Assembly: GCA_013399695.1 (NCBI GenBank)
Contig: VXAU01001099.1
Coordinates: forward strand, 496,001 to 560,000
Direction: 5' to 3'
DNA length: 64,000 nucleotides
Source: Formicarius rufipectus
Taxonomy: Eukaryota > Chordata > Aves > Passeriformes > Formicariidae
Shown here piece by piece: positions 24,294 to 36,904 of the stretch. The position numbers were made by a program, and so were the translations under genes. The notes beneath the pieces are model-generated. The model was not told where the DNA came from. It searched no databases and was given only the letters and a program-made list of their open reading frames with translations. The number at the start of each line of letters is the position of its first letter. Positions within the stretch are counted from its first letter, which is position 1.

Positions 24294-26382
24294 CTGGAAT
24301 AGATAAACAGATGCGAAGAGAAAGTCAAGGTCTGAATTAAATTGTGGTTTTGACATCAAGAAATCTTACATAAATATAGGGTCCATTAACTTTTATGTAG
24401 GCAAATAGTACAGGATCATTTACCTCCCATCTCCTACACAGCAGCTTATACATAAATTTAAGCCTGCAGTCTCACTGTTTGATTTCTGCTGCGATTATGC
24501 TTGGCTGTGGGTACCCATCTTTTTTTGCTCTAGAGATGGTAGTTTTCTTTCTGAAGTAAAAGTGGCAAATGCTGCACAAAAGTCACACAACAGTACCAAA
24601 CGATTTTGGACAAAAAATGCTCAGACGGGAGAAAGGGTGAAGGAACTCTTTATGACTAAATCTTTCAAAATGCATATACTTAACAATTGCATTGGCGGAA
24701 CATGGTAGGAGAGAATCCTACAAACATTTGTTTGCCTAAGTCTGACCCATGAAGCAAGAAAAAACAGACAAGCGAAACCAGTTCATTGGTGATCCTAAAC
24801 TACTTCTGTATATGTACCACATGTCCAGAGATAATAAGGCACCTAGAAACAGGACAATAACTGGGGGGAAAAAAAGCCATGTAACAGAGTCTACCTTGCT
24901 TTGCTGAAAGCCTGAAAGGAGCTAGAAATGTTTAACATTCTTGCTAGTGATTATTTTTCTTTTTCTTAAAATGCTAAATGCACCAGGAAGACCAAGAACC
25001 AGGTCTACAGAGCACAAAACTAGAAGGGCACAGACTGAAAATTCATAAAAATCCTGTCATTTCAGGCCCCAGAAACTGAAGAGATCTGGTCTTAGAGGCT
25101 GCTTCTTACGTAGTTAAAGATAGGAAGATGCACTATTAGGGATAGACAAATACCTATTCTTAGGTCCTGCATCAGCTAAAAAGCCATTTCCCTTAGAAGC
25201 ATCTGGTCAGTGTAGCTTCCTTGATACAAGGCCTTTAGGCTGCAAATTCCATCTGGCAGCAAGAAGAACAACACCAAACTAGTGATGAGAAGCCTAAGTT
25301 TAAAAAACTTTCCTCAAACTTTTAAATAACTGATTTCTCTAGGAGTACAGATTTAACACACATCCAGAAGCTTTCACTAAACAATCCTCTTAGTTTATAG
25401 TATTTTTTATATTTGATGTAATTTTTACTTCTATATCCCTGATAATGAACCACAGTACACTGAGGTACAACCAAATTGGACTTTGATGCGCAATTAACTG
25501 TAAATCATACCTCATTACCTTGTGATAATGCACCATGACATTTACCATTGGTTTAATGAATCGAAGGGCCTTGGGGCCCTGTTTTATTAAATTTTATGTT
25601 GGGATTATTATAAGCATATTATCAAATGGATAGCACTCAGTTTATTTTCCCTAAGCTTGACAGAATTTGGAATACAGAAGTCATATTTCATGTCAAAGCC
25701 ACAGTACTCTTTTGTCACTAATAAATATTTGAAGTTGTCAGAACAGGAGTGAGGCAAAATCTCACTAATTAAATTCTCTGCTATTCTCCTTTATACACTG
25801 AGTAGCAGTTACATCGCACACACTTACAATATTTTGAAGTGTTCAAGACTCATTACAACTGTGACTGACTTATCTTTCATTAGTGTCCTGTCCTTCATAA
25901 ACTCTCTCCCTGTAGCTGCACCATACACACTGAGTTCCTCTGACATGCTAGGACTGCCTCAGACCGAGCATGTTACTGATAGAGGATTAAAAGCAACCAT
26001 CAGAATGGCTGCATTACATTTTTCAACTTTCAACTAAAATTACACAGGTAATTACTATAGGTACATCTAACCAGTAGTTTTTTTTTTCTCTAAAGACCAA
26101 AAAATAACTATCAATGTCAAAAAAACTAAATTCATACACTAGTTTGTTCAGGAAAGATAAACCTAGCCATAACAAGATTAAGTGTAATGACCAAAGTTAT
26201 ACAGGGAAACTCTTGACAGGAGAAGGAGGTAAATCTAGATTAACGAGTCTTTATGTCTCCATGTTATCCTCTTCAGGCACCTTGAACTACCTCAAGACAG
26301 CAGAAAATACGTCCTTCCAGTTCTCTGCTCAAACTTGTCAAATTGGGCAAACACACACAGATTTCTTAAGAGTGAAACTTAC
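24294..26382 (-). other. 2.1 kb intron between exons D and E
   Basis: This is unique AT-rich sequence with no repeat I recognise. A stretch at 25480-25640 is dense in TAAT/ATTA cores and includes a small palindrome around GGGCC..GGCCC. It could be a conserved non-coding element, but I cannot show that without alignment. Confidence 0.85.
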
Positions 26383-26553
26383 AGCTGATTTCAACTCGTA
26401 TGAAGTCTTTAATCCCAAGGTTTTCCAAGAATACCCCGGAGATGGCGGTAGTTTTGAAGAAGAAGGAGATGTCCGCACTGACCTCGGCGTGGAATGTGGG
26501 GAAGTGCAGGTAGGAGGCCTCTGTGTTGAAGGAAGCTGCATTCCAGAACTGCC
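26383..26553 (-). CDS. CNTNAP5: CNTNAP5 exon D: start of third laminin-G domain
   Basis: This 171-nt exon has phase 1 at both ends, with acceptor gtttgcag/GGCAGTTC and donor ATCAGCT/gtaagt. It encodes QFWNAASFNTEASYLHFPTF, HAEVSADISFFFKTTAISG and VFLENLGIKDFIRVEIS, the N-terminal strands of the third laminin-G (LNS) domain. The SFFFKTT..SGVFLE motif is the conserved LamG jellyroll core. The final codon (T plus two bases of exon E) gives Ser. Exons C, D and E lie within 2.9 kb and form the tightest exon cluster in the window. Confidence 0.96.
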
Positions 26554-26788
26554 CTGCAAACACAACCCCCTTCTCTATAGTTAATTGGCACAGGACAGCA
26601 GCTGCAAGCTGAATGTGGAAAACCACTGTTCATCAGAGAAATAAACGTTGTTTTAAAAATAAAGACTATGACAACAACGACAACCCCCTTCACCTGCAAA
26701 AGCCCTCCTCCAAAAAAAGAAAAAAAAAAAAAAAAAAAAAAAAAGGAATATTCTGTACCTATGGAAATTGAGAAGAGCTAGTACTCAC
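26554..26788 (-). other. 235 bp intron between exons C and D
   Basis: This is by far the shortest intron here. Its donor is gtgagt and its acceptor gtttgcag. A near-homopolymer U tract (in the transcript) occupies 26712-26744. It starts about 44 nt below the donor and ends about 158 nt above the acceptor. Confidence 0.93.
26712..26744. repeat. A-rich homopolymer (poly-U in CNTNAP5 pre-mRNA)
   Basis: Seven A, one G, then 25 uninterrupted A on the plus strand. On the transcript this is a U-run in the 235-bp intron between exons C and D. Confidence 0.97.
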
Positions 26789-26916
26789 TGTCTCCATAGC
26801 AACGCAAGGGGCCGATTTTCCAAGCAGCCTCAGAATTTGATCTGTTTGTGTCAGTGATCACTATCTGAGTTACAGGCAAATGATCTTTGAAAGCAAGGAG
26901 GCCAGTATCATTTGTC
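26789..26916 (-). CDS. CNTNAP5: CNTNAP5 exon C: end of fibrinogen-like domain
   Basis: This 128-nt exon enters in phase 2 and leaves in phase 1. Its acceptor is ataatccag/GACAAATG and its donor GAGACA/gtgagt. The first G completes the Trp codon from exon B. It encodes TNDTGLLAFKDHLPVTQIVI, TDTNRSNSEAAWKIGPL and RCYGD, the last stretch of the Caspr fibrinogen-like domain. NDT and NRS are potential N-glycosylation sequons. Exons B and C together are 285 nt and in frame (phase 1 to phase 1). Only 235 bp of intron separates this exon from exon D. Confidence 0.95.
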
Positions 26917-27830
26917 CTGGATTATAATACACAAACAGAAAGAGACAGATTAACCACAGACAAACTCCCCAACATTCGTTATGCAAGGCAATATTTAAAA
27001 GATGCTTACTTAAAGATGAAAGATCTTTTGCGGAATTACCTGGAATAATTATGACCAGTACACGCTGTTTTAAGAAATGTACATGTATGCTCCATGCTCA
27101 TATGCAACACTGATCATTGAAGACATTGTTTGGATACACAATACTGTCTGGGATGGGCTGTAAACATGCTTTAGCTATGCAGAACAACTGTGAAGATGAG
27201 GCAGAACATTGTCATGCTGACCAATGGGCACGAAAGTAAACTGGGCTCTACTGGGTCTCCTCAGCAGGATCAATTTGATGTGGATCAGGTATAAGTCGAA
27301 GTCTGCATTTCTGTAAAGTTACCTGGAGGCAGATAACAGCATTTATGCTGGCTTTATGCTTTACCCAAGCAGGAAGAGGGCAGGCAATTTCTGATCCAGC
27401 ACACTTAGCATAGGGCAGCTGGACAATTACTGATCCAACCTGAAGATGGCTGAGACACGACTGACTCTTCACACTGCAAAAACGGCTGAATTGGCAGAGT
27501 GAGTGTTGACTGAATTAGTCCTTTGCATTATGAGCCAGTGGAAATTCCTGTTCAGCAACTGAAATATTGAAGGTTGATTTACTGCACTGTCAAACTTCTC
27601 TTGTTTGCTTAGCTGGGCTTATTCTTCAGCCACAACTAACTTACCCACAGCTGCTAGAAAGGAAGACAAAAGAAAGATTCCTAAAGGATAATTGCTTTGC
27701 TTTCACCCTGAGTGTGCTAGAAAATCGCTGTCCCCAAAATGCAGTGTTGTGTTTCTTGGCAGCCCTGAGGTCCTTAAGCTGATCCAGTGTCTTTGACTCT
27801 GAGAGGGTATTCAGGTGTGCATTCATCCCA

Positions 27831-27850
27831 CTGTACTTCACTGTACTTCA
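27831..27850. repeat. 10-bp perfect tandem duplication
   Basis: CTGTACTTCA occurs twice in direct succession. Confidence 0.95.
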
Positions 27851-30800
27851 CGTACTCATCTGAGTTCCTAAGGCACCCAACCCTGACCTTACCAGAGCAG
27901 AACTGCCCTTTAAAGGTGTTTTTTATATTGACTGATAATAGAGGGGTGAGAGCTACCAAATGTCATCTTCAAACTATTGGTTTTTAATCTCCCAGGTCTT
28001 TTTATCAATGGTAAGGTGTACTGTACATCTGGGTACATAAGTGTGGCAAAGCATCATCCTCAGAACCAAATCTCAATAGGTTTAGAGAAAGGATCTCTAC
28101 CTCTGTATGGCTCAGCTCACCTGTCTGCTCAAAGGTGAAAGACTTTATGTTGCACATGGGGATGGCAACAATGACCATATTCAAACTCCAGTAATCCCAA
28201 ATGCCTCAGGAAACAAGTACCACTTTTTCAGCAGTACCACTGCCAGAGAGTGTGACATTCCAGGCAGGATCCCAGACTTGCCTATATCCTGCTTGTAAAG
28301 CCAGCTTCCACAAACATACCTCCCGGTGTAGTTTCAGCTATGGGAAGGGACACAGACTTTAGCAAAGAAATAATAATCAGGATGAACACTGCAGCTGTGT
28401 TCTAACAACCTTGGATGTTGGCTTGGCTAAGTGCTCTACTCTGATTAATGTTAGAAAAAAAAATAGGAGCATTTTGATCTTTTTTTATAATGGCTGCATA
28501 CATTGCATTTGTTTATCCTTGGTTCTAATTGCATGCAGCACAGCTAATTGTCTCATAATGCCATGGGGAAAAGGAGAGGCACCCTCTCCAACCCTAACAT
28601 TTTCTTCTGGCTTCCATGGGTGTCTGACATGCAAATAACTACCGACAAAGTGCAGCAAGATGAAATTCCCACGCACCTGGAAGAGTGATGCCTTCAATAC
28701 ACTCAGAAGGAAAACTACCATGTATGAATCAAAAGCACATGGTCTCCAAATCCCTTTACAGCAGACTATCAGTAGCATAGTCCTACAGCTTATTATATCA
28801 ATATTTGAAAGTTAGTGTAAATGCTCTTAACAGATTAAGAAACAGATGTAACAGAAGCTGACCTATTTGACTATTTCATAGGAAGATAATTAAATAAGGT
28901 ATTCCAATGGGTGGGAGACATAAGAGTCTGTAGAATGAATGAAAAAAAAGGTAGAAAGATGCACAGAAATGGGATGCAAAATATTAAATGTACACATGAA
29001 CAACTAAGCTTGAATTTACTTCTTTAAAATAAAATTTTTCAAAAATCAGAAAATATTTAGGGAGACTTCCTGCAAATTTATTTTAATTCAAAAAATAATG
29101 CAGTCTTTTTACTAGCTACGATCAGTATTAAAATAAAAATAAGTATCTTTCTACAGCTAGCACTCAAAATATCTACAAAAACACATGAAATGGTGACATT
29201 TTAAAGACATCTATTCCACATCTCAGCAAACTGCATGGCTTATTAGATATTCTGTTATATTGCATGAAGTTCTTTTATATCAAATTTTATGATTGAGTTT
29301 TTACTAGTTATATGCCAGTGTCACAGCAAACTTTAGTAGCATAGCTCAACAGTGAGAGAAAAATATTCTAGAACTAATAAAAATCTTCCCTTCTCTGTTA
29401 ATGCCTTGAAAACTCAATCAAGCTTCTCTTCAAGATCAAACTGCACATTTTATGCACTTTATTTTCTCACACATGGAAAAAAGCCCCTCATATAATGATA
29501 TGTGTTTTCACAAAAGCATACATTGAAATAAAACTTCCCAGGAAAATAAATATTCTGGCCTTCAGAGAATGTGTTAGCTGCAAGAACAAGCTATGTATTG
29601 CTGCATTTAATTATTATTATTTTATGGTAGAGAATAAAGTTTTTTGTGAAAAGTCAGCACCTAGGATGCTTCAGCTAAGAGAAACAGAAAAGGGAGTTGA
29701 ATGCAGTTGTGTGCGTTTCAAATTCCTGGTATTTCTGAGCTTATTTCCGACTCCATTTCTTAAAAGAACCACAATTCCTCTTCTCTACATGGTACACCAG
29801 CCTCTCAAACATAATGCATTGTTCCTGAGAGAGGAGCAAAAGAGCGTCATGTACCTGTACAATAATTTCCTGGAGGCACTGCTGTGGCACTACAAAACAC
29901 AAATATACCAGGGTTTGGACAAAACATTTGGAATTTTGCCTGAAGGAGGCTTGGGGATCACTTTTAATGTACTATGGTTTTCAAATAAAATTCCTCTTTT
30001 CTGATAGAAAGCATCTGTGCTATGATGTGCACATACATGATTTTGCCTTTTAAACAAGAATAAAACCTGGTTGGATTCATTATTTTTGTATTTGTTCCTA
30101 GAGCTCCTTTTTACTTATACGTATTTTAATTTAGCAGTTAACATACACTTAAAACCAGACTATATTTGTTTTCCCACTACTTCTTCTCAGCCTAGCCAAA
30201 CCCACCACTTTCTTTCTCTGAGCGAGTTTCACATCTCACGCTATGAGTGCTTCCACCAAGCACATCCTTTGGACCACACTGACCCTGCTTCTCAGTATTC
30301 AGAACTATGGGAGGGTCCTACCTGCAGGAGGGTCCTGAGGGGTGATGTTCCTTGGCCAGGAATGTAAGTTAAGTCCTGATTTCACAAAAATCAAGTCAGG
30401 TTTTATCACTTTGCTGAAAGGAGTTCAGAAAATGGTACAAGTAAATTAATAAACTTGGGGAGTAGACCTCCTGCTTACTTTACTTGGCATTCAGATTGGC
30501 ACAAATTCAGAAGAAAATTTGGGTGGAAAGAACCCTCAATGAACAGATGCTTCTCTAAGCTCTTTGCATAAAGGATAGTATCAATTTGTACTTCCCAAAA
30601 GCAAATCCCAAGCAAAAGAAATCCAATAATGCCCTTTAAATTAAATCACTGAATTTTTTTTTATTTATGGGTATTAAATAAAGTTGAATGTCATTTGTTT
30701 ATCTGTGTCTGAAGATTAACATCTGCATCTACCCAAAAGACTTCCTCAATAAAGTAAGAGGCAGGTTACACATCAAACAAAAACTCTGTGTATGAGCCAC

Positions 30801-33800
30801 TTTAAGAAAGAAAAGAAAAAATTGCTGCAAGCACAGCAATGGTAAAGGTGATAATGTGGCAATTGGATACTTTAAGATGTAGTAAAGGTAGACTTACCTA
30901 TAAATGGCAAATAACTATCTTGATCATAACATTATGAAACCATTTTTCTTCTTTTTGGCTACTAATAAAAGCATGCTCAACAAACTCACTCTATGGTGGC
31001 CTTAACAGTGTGAGCCATCATAAATTGCAAGTCTCTAGGTAGACATTTCTATGCTTTTCCTAACAGATGGTAGAACAGTGGCACCATTAAATATAATTTA
31101 TTCTCATATGATCCCCTATTGGTACGTTTTCCTCTTGTACATTAATGAAAACCCTGCTGGGATCAGAGCCTCGATAGCTCAGATATTCAGTACAGATTTG
31201 CATGAATACCATACATCTGGGGAAAAGAATCAGCAGATGGCAATGAAGTGCTTAAGGAACGGGCCAGTGACACAAGCTTCCCTCAGAAAAGTTTTGAGGC
31301 CTGTGCAGGAACATATTATTAACAATCCAAAGGAATACATTTTAATTGTTATGTTACCCATGATCAGTAAAACCGACCTAACAAGATGCAGTGCCTGTGT
31401 TTGGCTGAATTAGAGAAGAGATAGAGTTTGGTAATGATAGTAATGAACTGATTCCTGACACCTCAGGGGCCTGCTGCAGTCAGCTCTCTGCAGGCAGCTC
31501 TTCTCATTTGTTGACAAATGCAGTTTTGATGGCAGATATCCAAGACAGCTCTGTCCAGGCCAGGTCACCTCTGGCAGGGTTTATTTATGAGCTTGCAGCC
31601 TCTGCAGAGTTGCCTGCACTGCTTCTGGGGGAATGGACTCAGTGTGGGATAGTGGCTGAGCAAACAAAACCTGTCAAATCTGGGCTCGTCAGGGTTTCTC
31701 TGCCCTGCTCGCCTCAGCCCTTCTAGTTTTAGCATTCTGGCTCTGATACAGCTTTGCATAAATACAGCATATCCAAGCAAGGAATTGCTCACTTCCATGT
31801 GGTTTGCTCCTCCTCAAACAAGGTCGGATATATTTGATATATCTGGGAGACAAAGTGGGTCTAACAACAGCAGTAACCACCCTCCCTTTTGTCCTCCTCC
31901 TTTTCATGTCCTGTGGTTTCCTTACTCCTTGCAGTGCCCCAAAGCCATGACAAAGAGGTGAATGCATGTTACTTCAGAAATGGCAGGACTTGAAGGCTTA
32001 GTTCCCCAGTGCAGAAGACTTTTCCAGAAGACAAAAGGAGAGGATACTCCTACAGTTTGAATAGTAAGACTAGAGAATAGAAGTAAAAGATGAACAATCA
32101 GGTACTCATTGAAATTGACATGGTCCACCACACTTTGCTGAGATGCCTGAACTTCTTGGACAAAATTAGTTCCAGAGATGCCTCTCTTTTTCTGTACAAA
32201 ATAAAAACCCATAAAGTTCTCCAAATTCACAAAGTTTCCACATGAATACCATCAGTACAGTTTGCTTTGATGACTGACTTCAGTCAAGTGTTTTCATTTG
32301 AAGTGGAAGATGGCTTCAAGACATAGACACCAAAGCACTAATGGACTTCAGGACAGTTGTGCACCATCATGGCATGGAAGAGTTTTCTCCCATTTAAATG
32401 AAAGGTTTGGTGAGCAGCAAGACCTTAATTGTCAAGGGAAGCAAATTTTGCTTGAGATGAAAGACAACCTGGGAGAGGTATTTAAGAATCCAAAGGATCT
32501 CATTATAACACTGTTCTGTCTACATTTCAGTATTGCTTTATCCTTTAGGTCAGTTTAACATATTCCCCAAAATGTCTGCATCAAGAATGCATCCTATGTT
32601 TGAAACGGGGCACGTGTTTTGAAATATAATTGCAAATCTCTCTCATCTATGTGTAACTTGTCCCAACAGTTAACTATTCTTAGTGTGGGGGAAGGGGAAG
32701 AAAGAAAAATAAAACATTTTCTGAACTAGATTTAGCTTTAGCTTGAAGCCACTGGATTTCTATGAATGTTCCCAGACACTAGCAAGTGCTTTCAACCATC
32801 AGGAATCTTTTTTAGTTTTTTTAAGCATGCATAAACTACAATCAAGGCATATTTAACACCTCTCCAGATCCCTTGCTTGGGCCAACAACTTAGGGTGACA
32901 ACTTATGCCTCTGCTTCCTCATCAGAGGTCTCACATTCTCCAGTAAATACTGTGAAGATGCCCCACTATTCTGCAGTGACAGAATTAGCTGTCATCACAC
33001 TGCAGAGATTGGAAGTATGATGAGGAACTGGATGAAAAAATTATAGTTATCAGTATAATGCTTTAACAAAAAACAAAGGTGAAAAATTCAGAAGTCTTCC
33101 CCATATAGCGTACTTAATTATACATTCCTGTTCATCTGGCCAGGGGGACTAACTTGTTGTCAAGTAAGAGCCCAAAAATAGCACCTGGTTCAGGTGTCTG
33201 CTCAGATATCATTTAAAAGCCAGCAAGCCTAGAAGTGCATATTGTGTGCTGCCAAACAACTGGCTCAGGACTTTGTCAGGTCTGCTTTCCATTGCTTATC
33301 ATTGCTGCTCTGAGAAATTAGTAGCTTCTTCTGTACATGAGATTTAGTCTAGGGAAAGCAAATCAAAGCAAAATCCTAGGCCTGTCTTCTCTTCAGAAGG
33401 GCACTCCAGCTATTGTGGAGCATTCCTACCTTGGAGCAGCATGATTTATCTAAAGGCACAAAAATGATTTTCTGGTTTTCCACTCTGCAGCACCCATTTT
33501 ATTTCATGTCGAGGCAAATAAATGCATCTACTGCTGTCTTGCTCCTTCCACTGTAATGTATAGCAGGTTAAAGTCACAGTTCAGATCTCAGCAGGTTTCA
33601 GGTTTGAATGCTCGTTATATATCAGGGGGTCAGTGTACTAGCAGGGAAACACAAAAGCAACCTTCAAGAGGCATGAAATTTCTTATGTTTAGAAACTCTT
33701 CATAAAGGTCTCGGATTTTTTTAGCTTTTAAAAAGGTGACCTGCAATTTAGAATGCTACCAAAGTATAAACTTCTCAAGGATTAAATACGAAAACAACTG

Positions 33801-34828
33801 AACCCCCAAATCAAAAACCAGTGTGCAGTTTAGTGGAGGAGACTTCTAAGCATATTCTGTTATTATCACAAAATTAGGAGAAACAAGTAGCTCTGTAAGC
33901 TGCCAAGCTAATGATGCATGATTTCCAACATCCCCCTCCCATGAGGGTTTCCCAAAATCTAATAGTATGCTGCCTTAACTTCTGTCTTATGGGTTTTAAT
34001 TGGTTCTTTCCCCTCAGCCTGGCATAAATTTTCACAGAATGTGTAATTTGTAATACTTTTGAGATTTCTCCTTCTCTCTTCAAGATGTTTGAAACGTGTC
34101 TGCTTGTTCAAAATCATTGGGTGCAGAAGTAAAATGCAGATAAACATACACAGCACAACTTGCTTAGGTCTTATTTCCTCAGTAGAGACTGCTGAAACAA
34201 TGTAAAACTGCATTTAGCTTTCACCTTGCATTGGTTTATATGACCTAGTGGTACAATCCTGCAATCTCAAGCTGCAACCCCAACGTCTGCCAGCATAATA
34301 CCCTGCTCTGCTTGAGTAGTAGCTCACTGAAAAATAGAATGCGGATTATGAAAAGAGCCAAGCACTAGTAAAAACAGATGCTCCTGATGCTCATGTGTAA
34401 ACCTCGTCAAAAGCGCATCTGATAAACAAACACTAAAGAAAAGACAAATTAACATGCACAGTCAGGTTATTCTATACAAATCACATTCATAAGCCAACAT
34501 TTACATAAACATCTTCCTGAAGAAATCTCGTTACAGATATAATTTTTGAAAGAGAATAGTGACTCCAGGGAAATAAAGGGTCCAAGCAACTCATCACACT
34601 GTCTGGAAATCAAGCAACCAAAAATGCCCAACATTTACAGTGATAAGTAATTTCTGATTTCATTTTCTTGTTTATGTTTCAAGACCCCTTACAGGTCCTT
34701 TCTACTCATTTAAAGTGATGGTTTCACAGGGATAATTTGGACACTATTTCAAACACAGTGGCCTATGACAGCAAGACATTGTTTGTCTACTTCTATTATT
34801 AATAATTTCTGAACTACTCAAGGTTAAA

Positions 34829-34856
34829 GTTTGTTTTTTGTTGTTTTTTTTTTTCC
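34829..34856 (-). repeat. T/G-rich run on the plus strand
   Basis: GTTTGTTTTTTGTTG followed by 11 T. Low complexity, in the minority orientation. Confidence 0.88.
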
Positions 34857-35676
34857 AGAAAATGGGCAGCAGAGCAGAAGTGAGAGTGAGTGAAACGGAG
34901 TTCTCGCATGTATATTCAGTATCTCAAATTGTACTTCCAACAAGACTCACCTGGCATTTTAGTCCCCTCAAACACAATTAGGAATTAACTAGAAAGTTTA
35001 CCAACTAGCTTTTGGTGCTTGAAGTGACTCTGAAGGTGTAGAGAATGAGAGAAGATCATGAAGCGACCTTCCCAAATTCAAGCAACATCAGAGTACGGCA
35101 AAGATCAAAACTCAGGAAAGGCTTTGAATATTCAAACTGTAACTAACCTTCCGATAGAGACCGAACTTAAGCCAAAGCGAGTATTCCTATTGACTTTAAA
35201 AAGCTTGGGATGCAATGTAAAAGAAAGTCAAGGCACATACAGATATAGGGTTTCATAAGAAAATAGAACAATAGAACAAATTTTGTGTTTAGCTGTACCT
35301 GAATTTTGCTGTCTATGCCTGAATTTTCTGCTCTGATGCATGCTCCTAGAACCTTTATTCAAGCAATGGTTCAACTGAATCAAAATTTTTAAACAAATAA
35401 AATTAGTGGATTCAACATTCAACAAGAAAGATTTTTTTGAAAGTTTTTTATCCCAGTAACCTGCTTCAGGCAGATATCTTGTATTTGATTCAAAAAAGAA
35501 ATTTAAGGTGAAATCAGAAATTCAAATTCTAGTTTGACTTTCATTCTTATCTGTTTATACTCAAGCCATTAAATCTTCCTGAACTGTGAAGCAGGGAGAG
35601 ATTTAAGCTTTCCTGCCCTACTTCCTATCTCCAGCTCTTCACACAGACACTGCCATACACATGTTAAAATTATTAC

Positions 35677-35833
35677 CATTCTTCTCTATCTGCGTCACAG
35701 TTGCAAAAATATCTCATATCCAGACAACTTTCTTCCAGTCCACATGCACATTGTTGGATGCCCGGAAGAGATCCTCCCCAGTAAAGGTGCTTTTCATTGG
35801 CACGGCCAACCCACCAAGTAAATGGCATTCCCT
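35677..35833 (-). CDS. CNTNAP5: CNTNAP5 exon B: fibrinogen-like domain core
   Basis: This 157-nt exon enters in phase 1 and leaves in phase 2. Its acceptor is tttcatccag/AGGGAATG and its donor GAATG/gtaata. It encodes GMPFTWWVGRANEKHLYWGG, SLPGIQQCACGLEESC and MRYFCNCDADREEW, the cysteine-rich WWxGRxNE and CNCDAD block that is a Caspr-family hallmark. The first codon (AAG) and the last (TGG, Trp) are split across junctions. No ATG-to-stop frame reports it well, because the exon lacks an upstream ATG in frame. I found it by looking for the block expected between exons A and C. Its acceptor is preceded by an unusually long CU-repeat pyrimidine tract, and the donor has T rather than G at +5. Long introns flank it on both sides (27.3 and 8.8 kb). 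Its length is not a multiple of three, so skipping it alone would break the frame. Confidence 0.93.
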
Positions 35834-35852
35834 CTGGATGAAAGGGAAAAAC

Positions 35853-35886
35853 AAGGGGGGGAAGAGAGAAAGAGAGAGAAAGAGAG
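35853..35886 (-). promoter_or_regulatory. 34-nt pure pyrimidine tract above exon B acceptor
   Basis: In sense orientation this stretch reads as CTCTCTTTCTCTCTCTTTCT followed by CTCTTCCCCCC-type sequence, without a purine. It lies 19-52 nt upstream of exon B. It supplies the polypyrimidine tract and also contains repeated CUCUCU and UCUUU motifs of the kind bound by PTB-family splicing repressors. Regulation by PTB is inference. Confidence 0.7.
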
Positions 35887-36904
35887 CTTGATAAGCAAAT
35901 TGGACTCTCCTGAGAATGAAAAAGAGAGTGGAGGTGGACATGTTAGATAATATTGAAAGAAAAGATGCAAACTACAAAGTAACAAACGACAAACTTTGCC
36001 TAGGTTCTGGTTTATGGAATATATATTGAAAAAGCTGCAGTTCTATTGTAATCCCATTTGGAGGAGCAGATGTTTTCCCCATAGGGCTCATCTGCCAAGC
36101 ACTCATGAGAACCTTGATACCTTTCAGCTGCAAAGACTTTTGATGTGTGAATCCAACACCACTGTCTGCACCAGCTGTACCCAGTGTTTCTGTGTGACAG
36201 TAGGGGTAGATCTGATCCATGATGGAGGCTGAGAACACTTCACCTGTCACAACTCATACTGGATAGCTGTATTGTACCATGCAATATTGGCCAAGGACCT
36301 TTTGCAGAGTCAGCAAGTTTTGAAGAAGACTCTAGCTTTTAGACTGGCATTTCTTACCTTAAGACATATAGAAAGAACAAAAATCTTGAGAAATAATGCA
36401 CAAACTGATCTATTACTTTAGGCTCAACATGGTTCTTTTCAAAACTAAGACCAAAATTTCTATTAGTTTTTAAGGGAAAAGGACTAGTGTTCTCTGTGGA
36501 TGGAATTTGCAAATGTAAAGCTCCATAAGATATTAAACCAGGCAGGACGTAAGTGGGAAAAAATATTTCCCTGCTTGAGAATCAATTTCTCTCTGTGAAG
36601 CTATTTTCTACCTACAGGAGTTCTCAAATCTATGCATTTATATAAATAGGTATAGTTTTTTGTTTAAATTTCAGAACCTATTATGAACCAATTAAGTATT
36701 AATAGTCAGATGGAGTAAGCAGAATCAATGTAATGAAATTCACAGATTAACATTTTTTAAGACTGACTTTGTCTTTCAGCTCAGATAACTTTTTAATTGA
36801 CTTCTTAATCTTCAAATCAAGAAATGTAATCAGTTATACCTACAAGTAGATGGAAAAAATTAGCAAAATTGACATATCAAGACTTTTTGATCAAAGGAGT
36901 TTGG

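Larger units (their letters stand above)
26917..35676 (-). other. 8.8 kb intron between exons B and C
   Basis: This intron is bounded by donor gtaata (35671-35676) and acceptor AG (26917-26918). It contains a G/T-rich run at 34829-34856, a 10-bp perfect tandem duplication at 27831-27850, and otherwise unique AT-rich sequence. The 169-codon plus-strand open frame near 29.5-30.0 kb matches nothing I recognise. Confidence 0.85.

Noticed and set aside
29495..30004. 169-codon plus-strand open frame
   Set aside because: No recognisable protein. It starts in AT-rich sequence and shows no codon-usage signal by eye.
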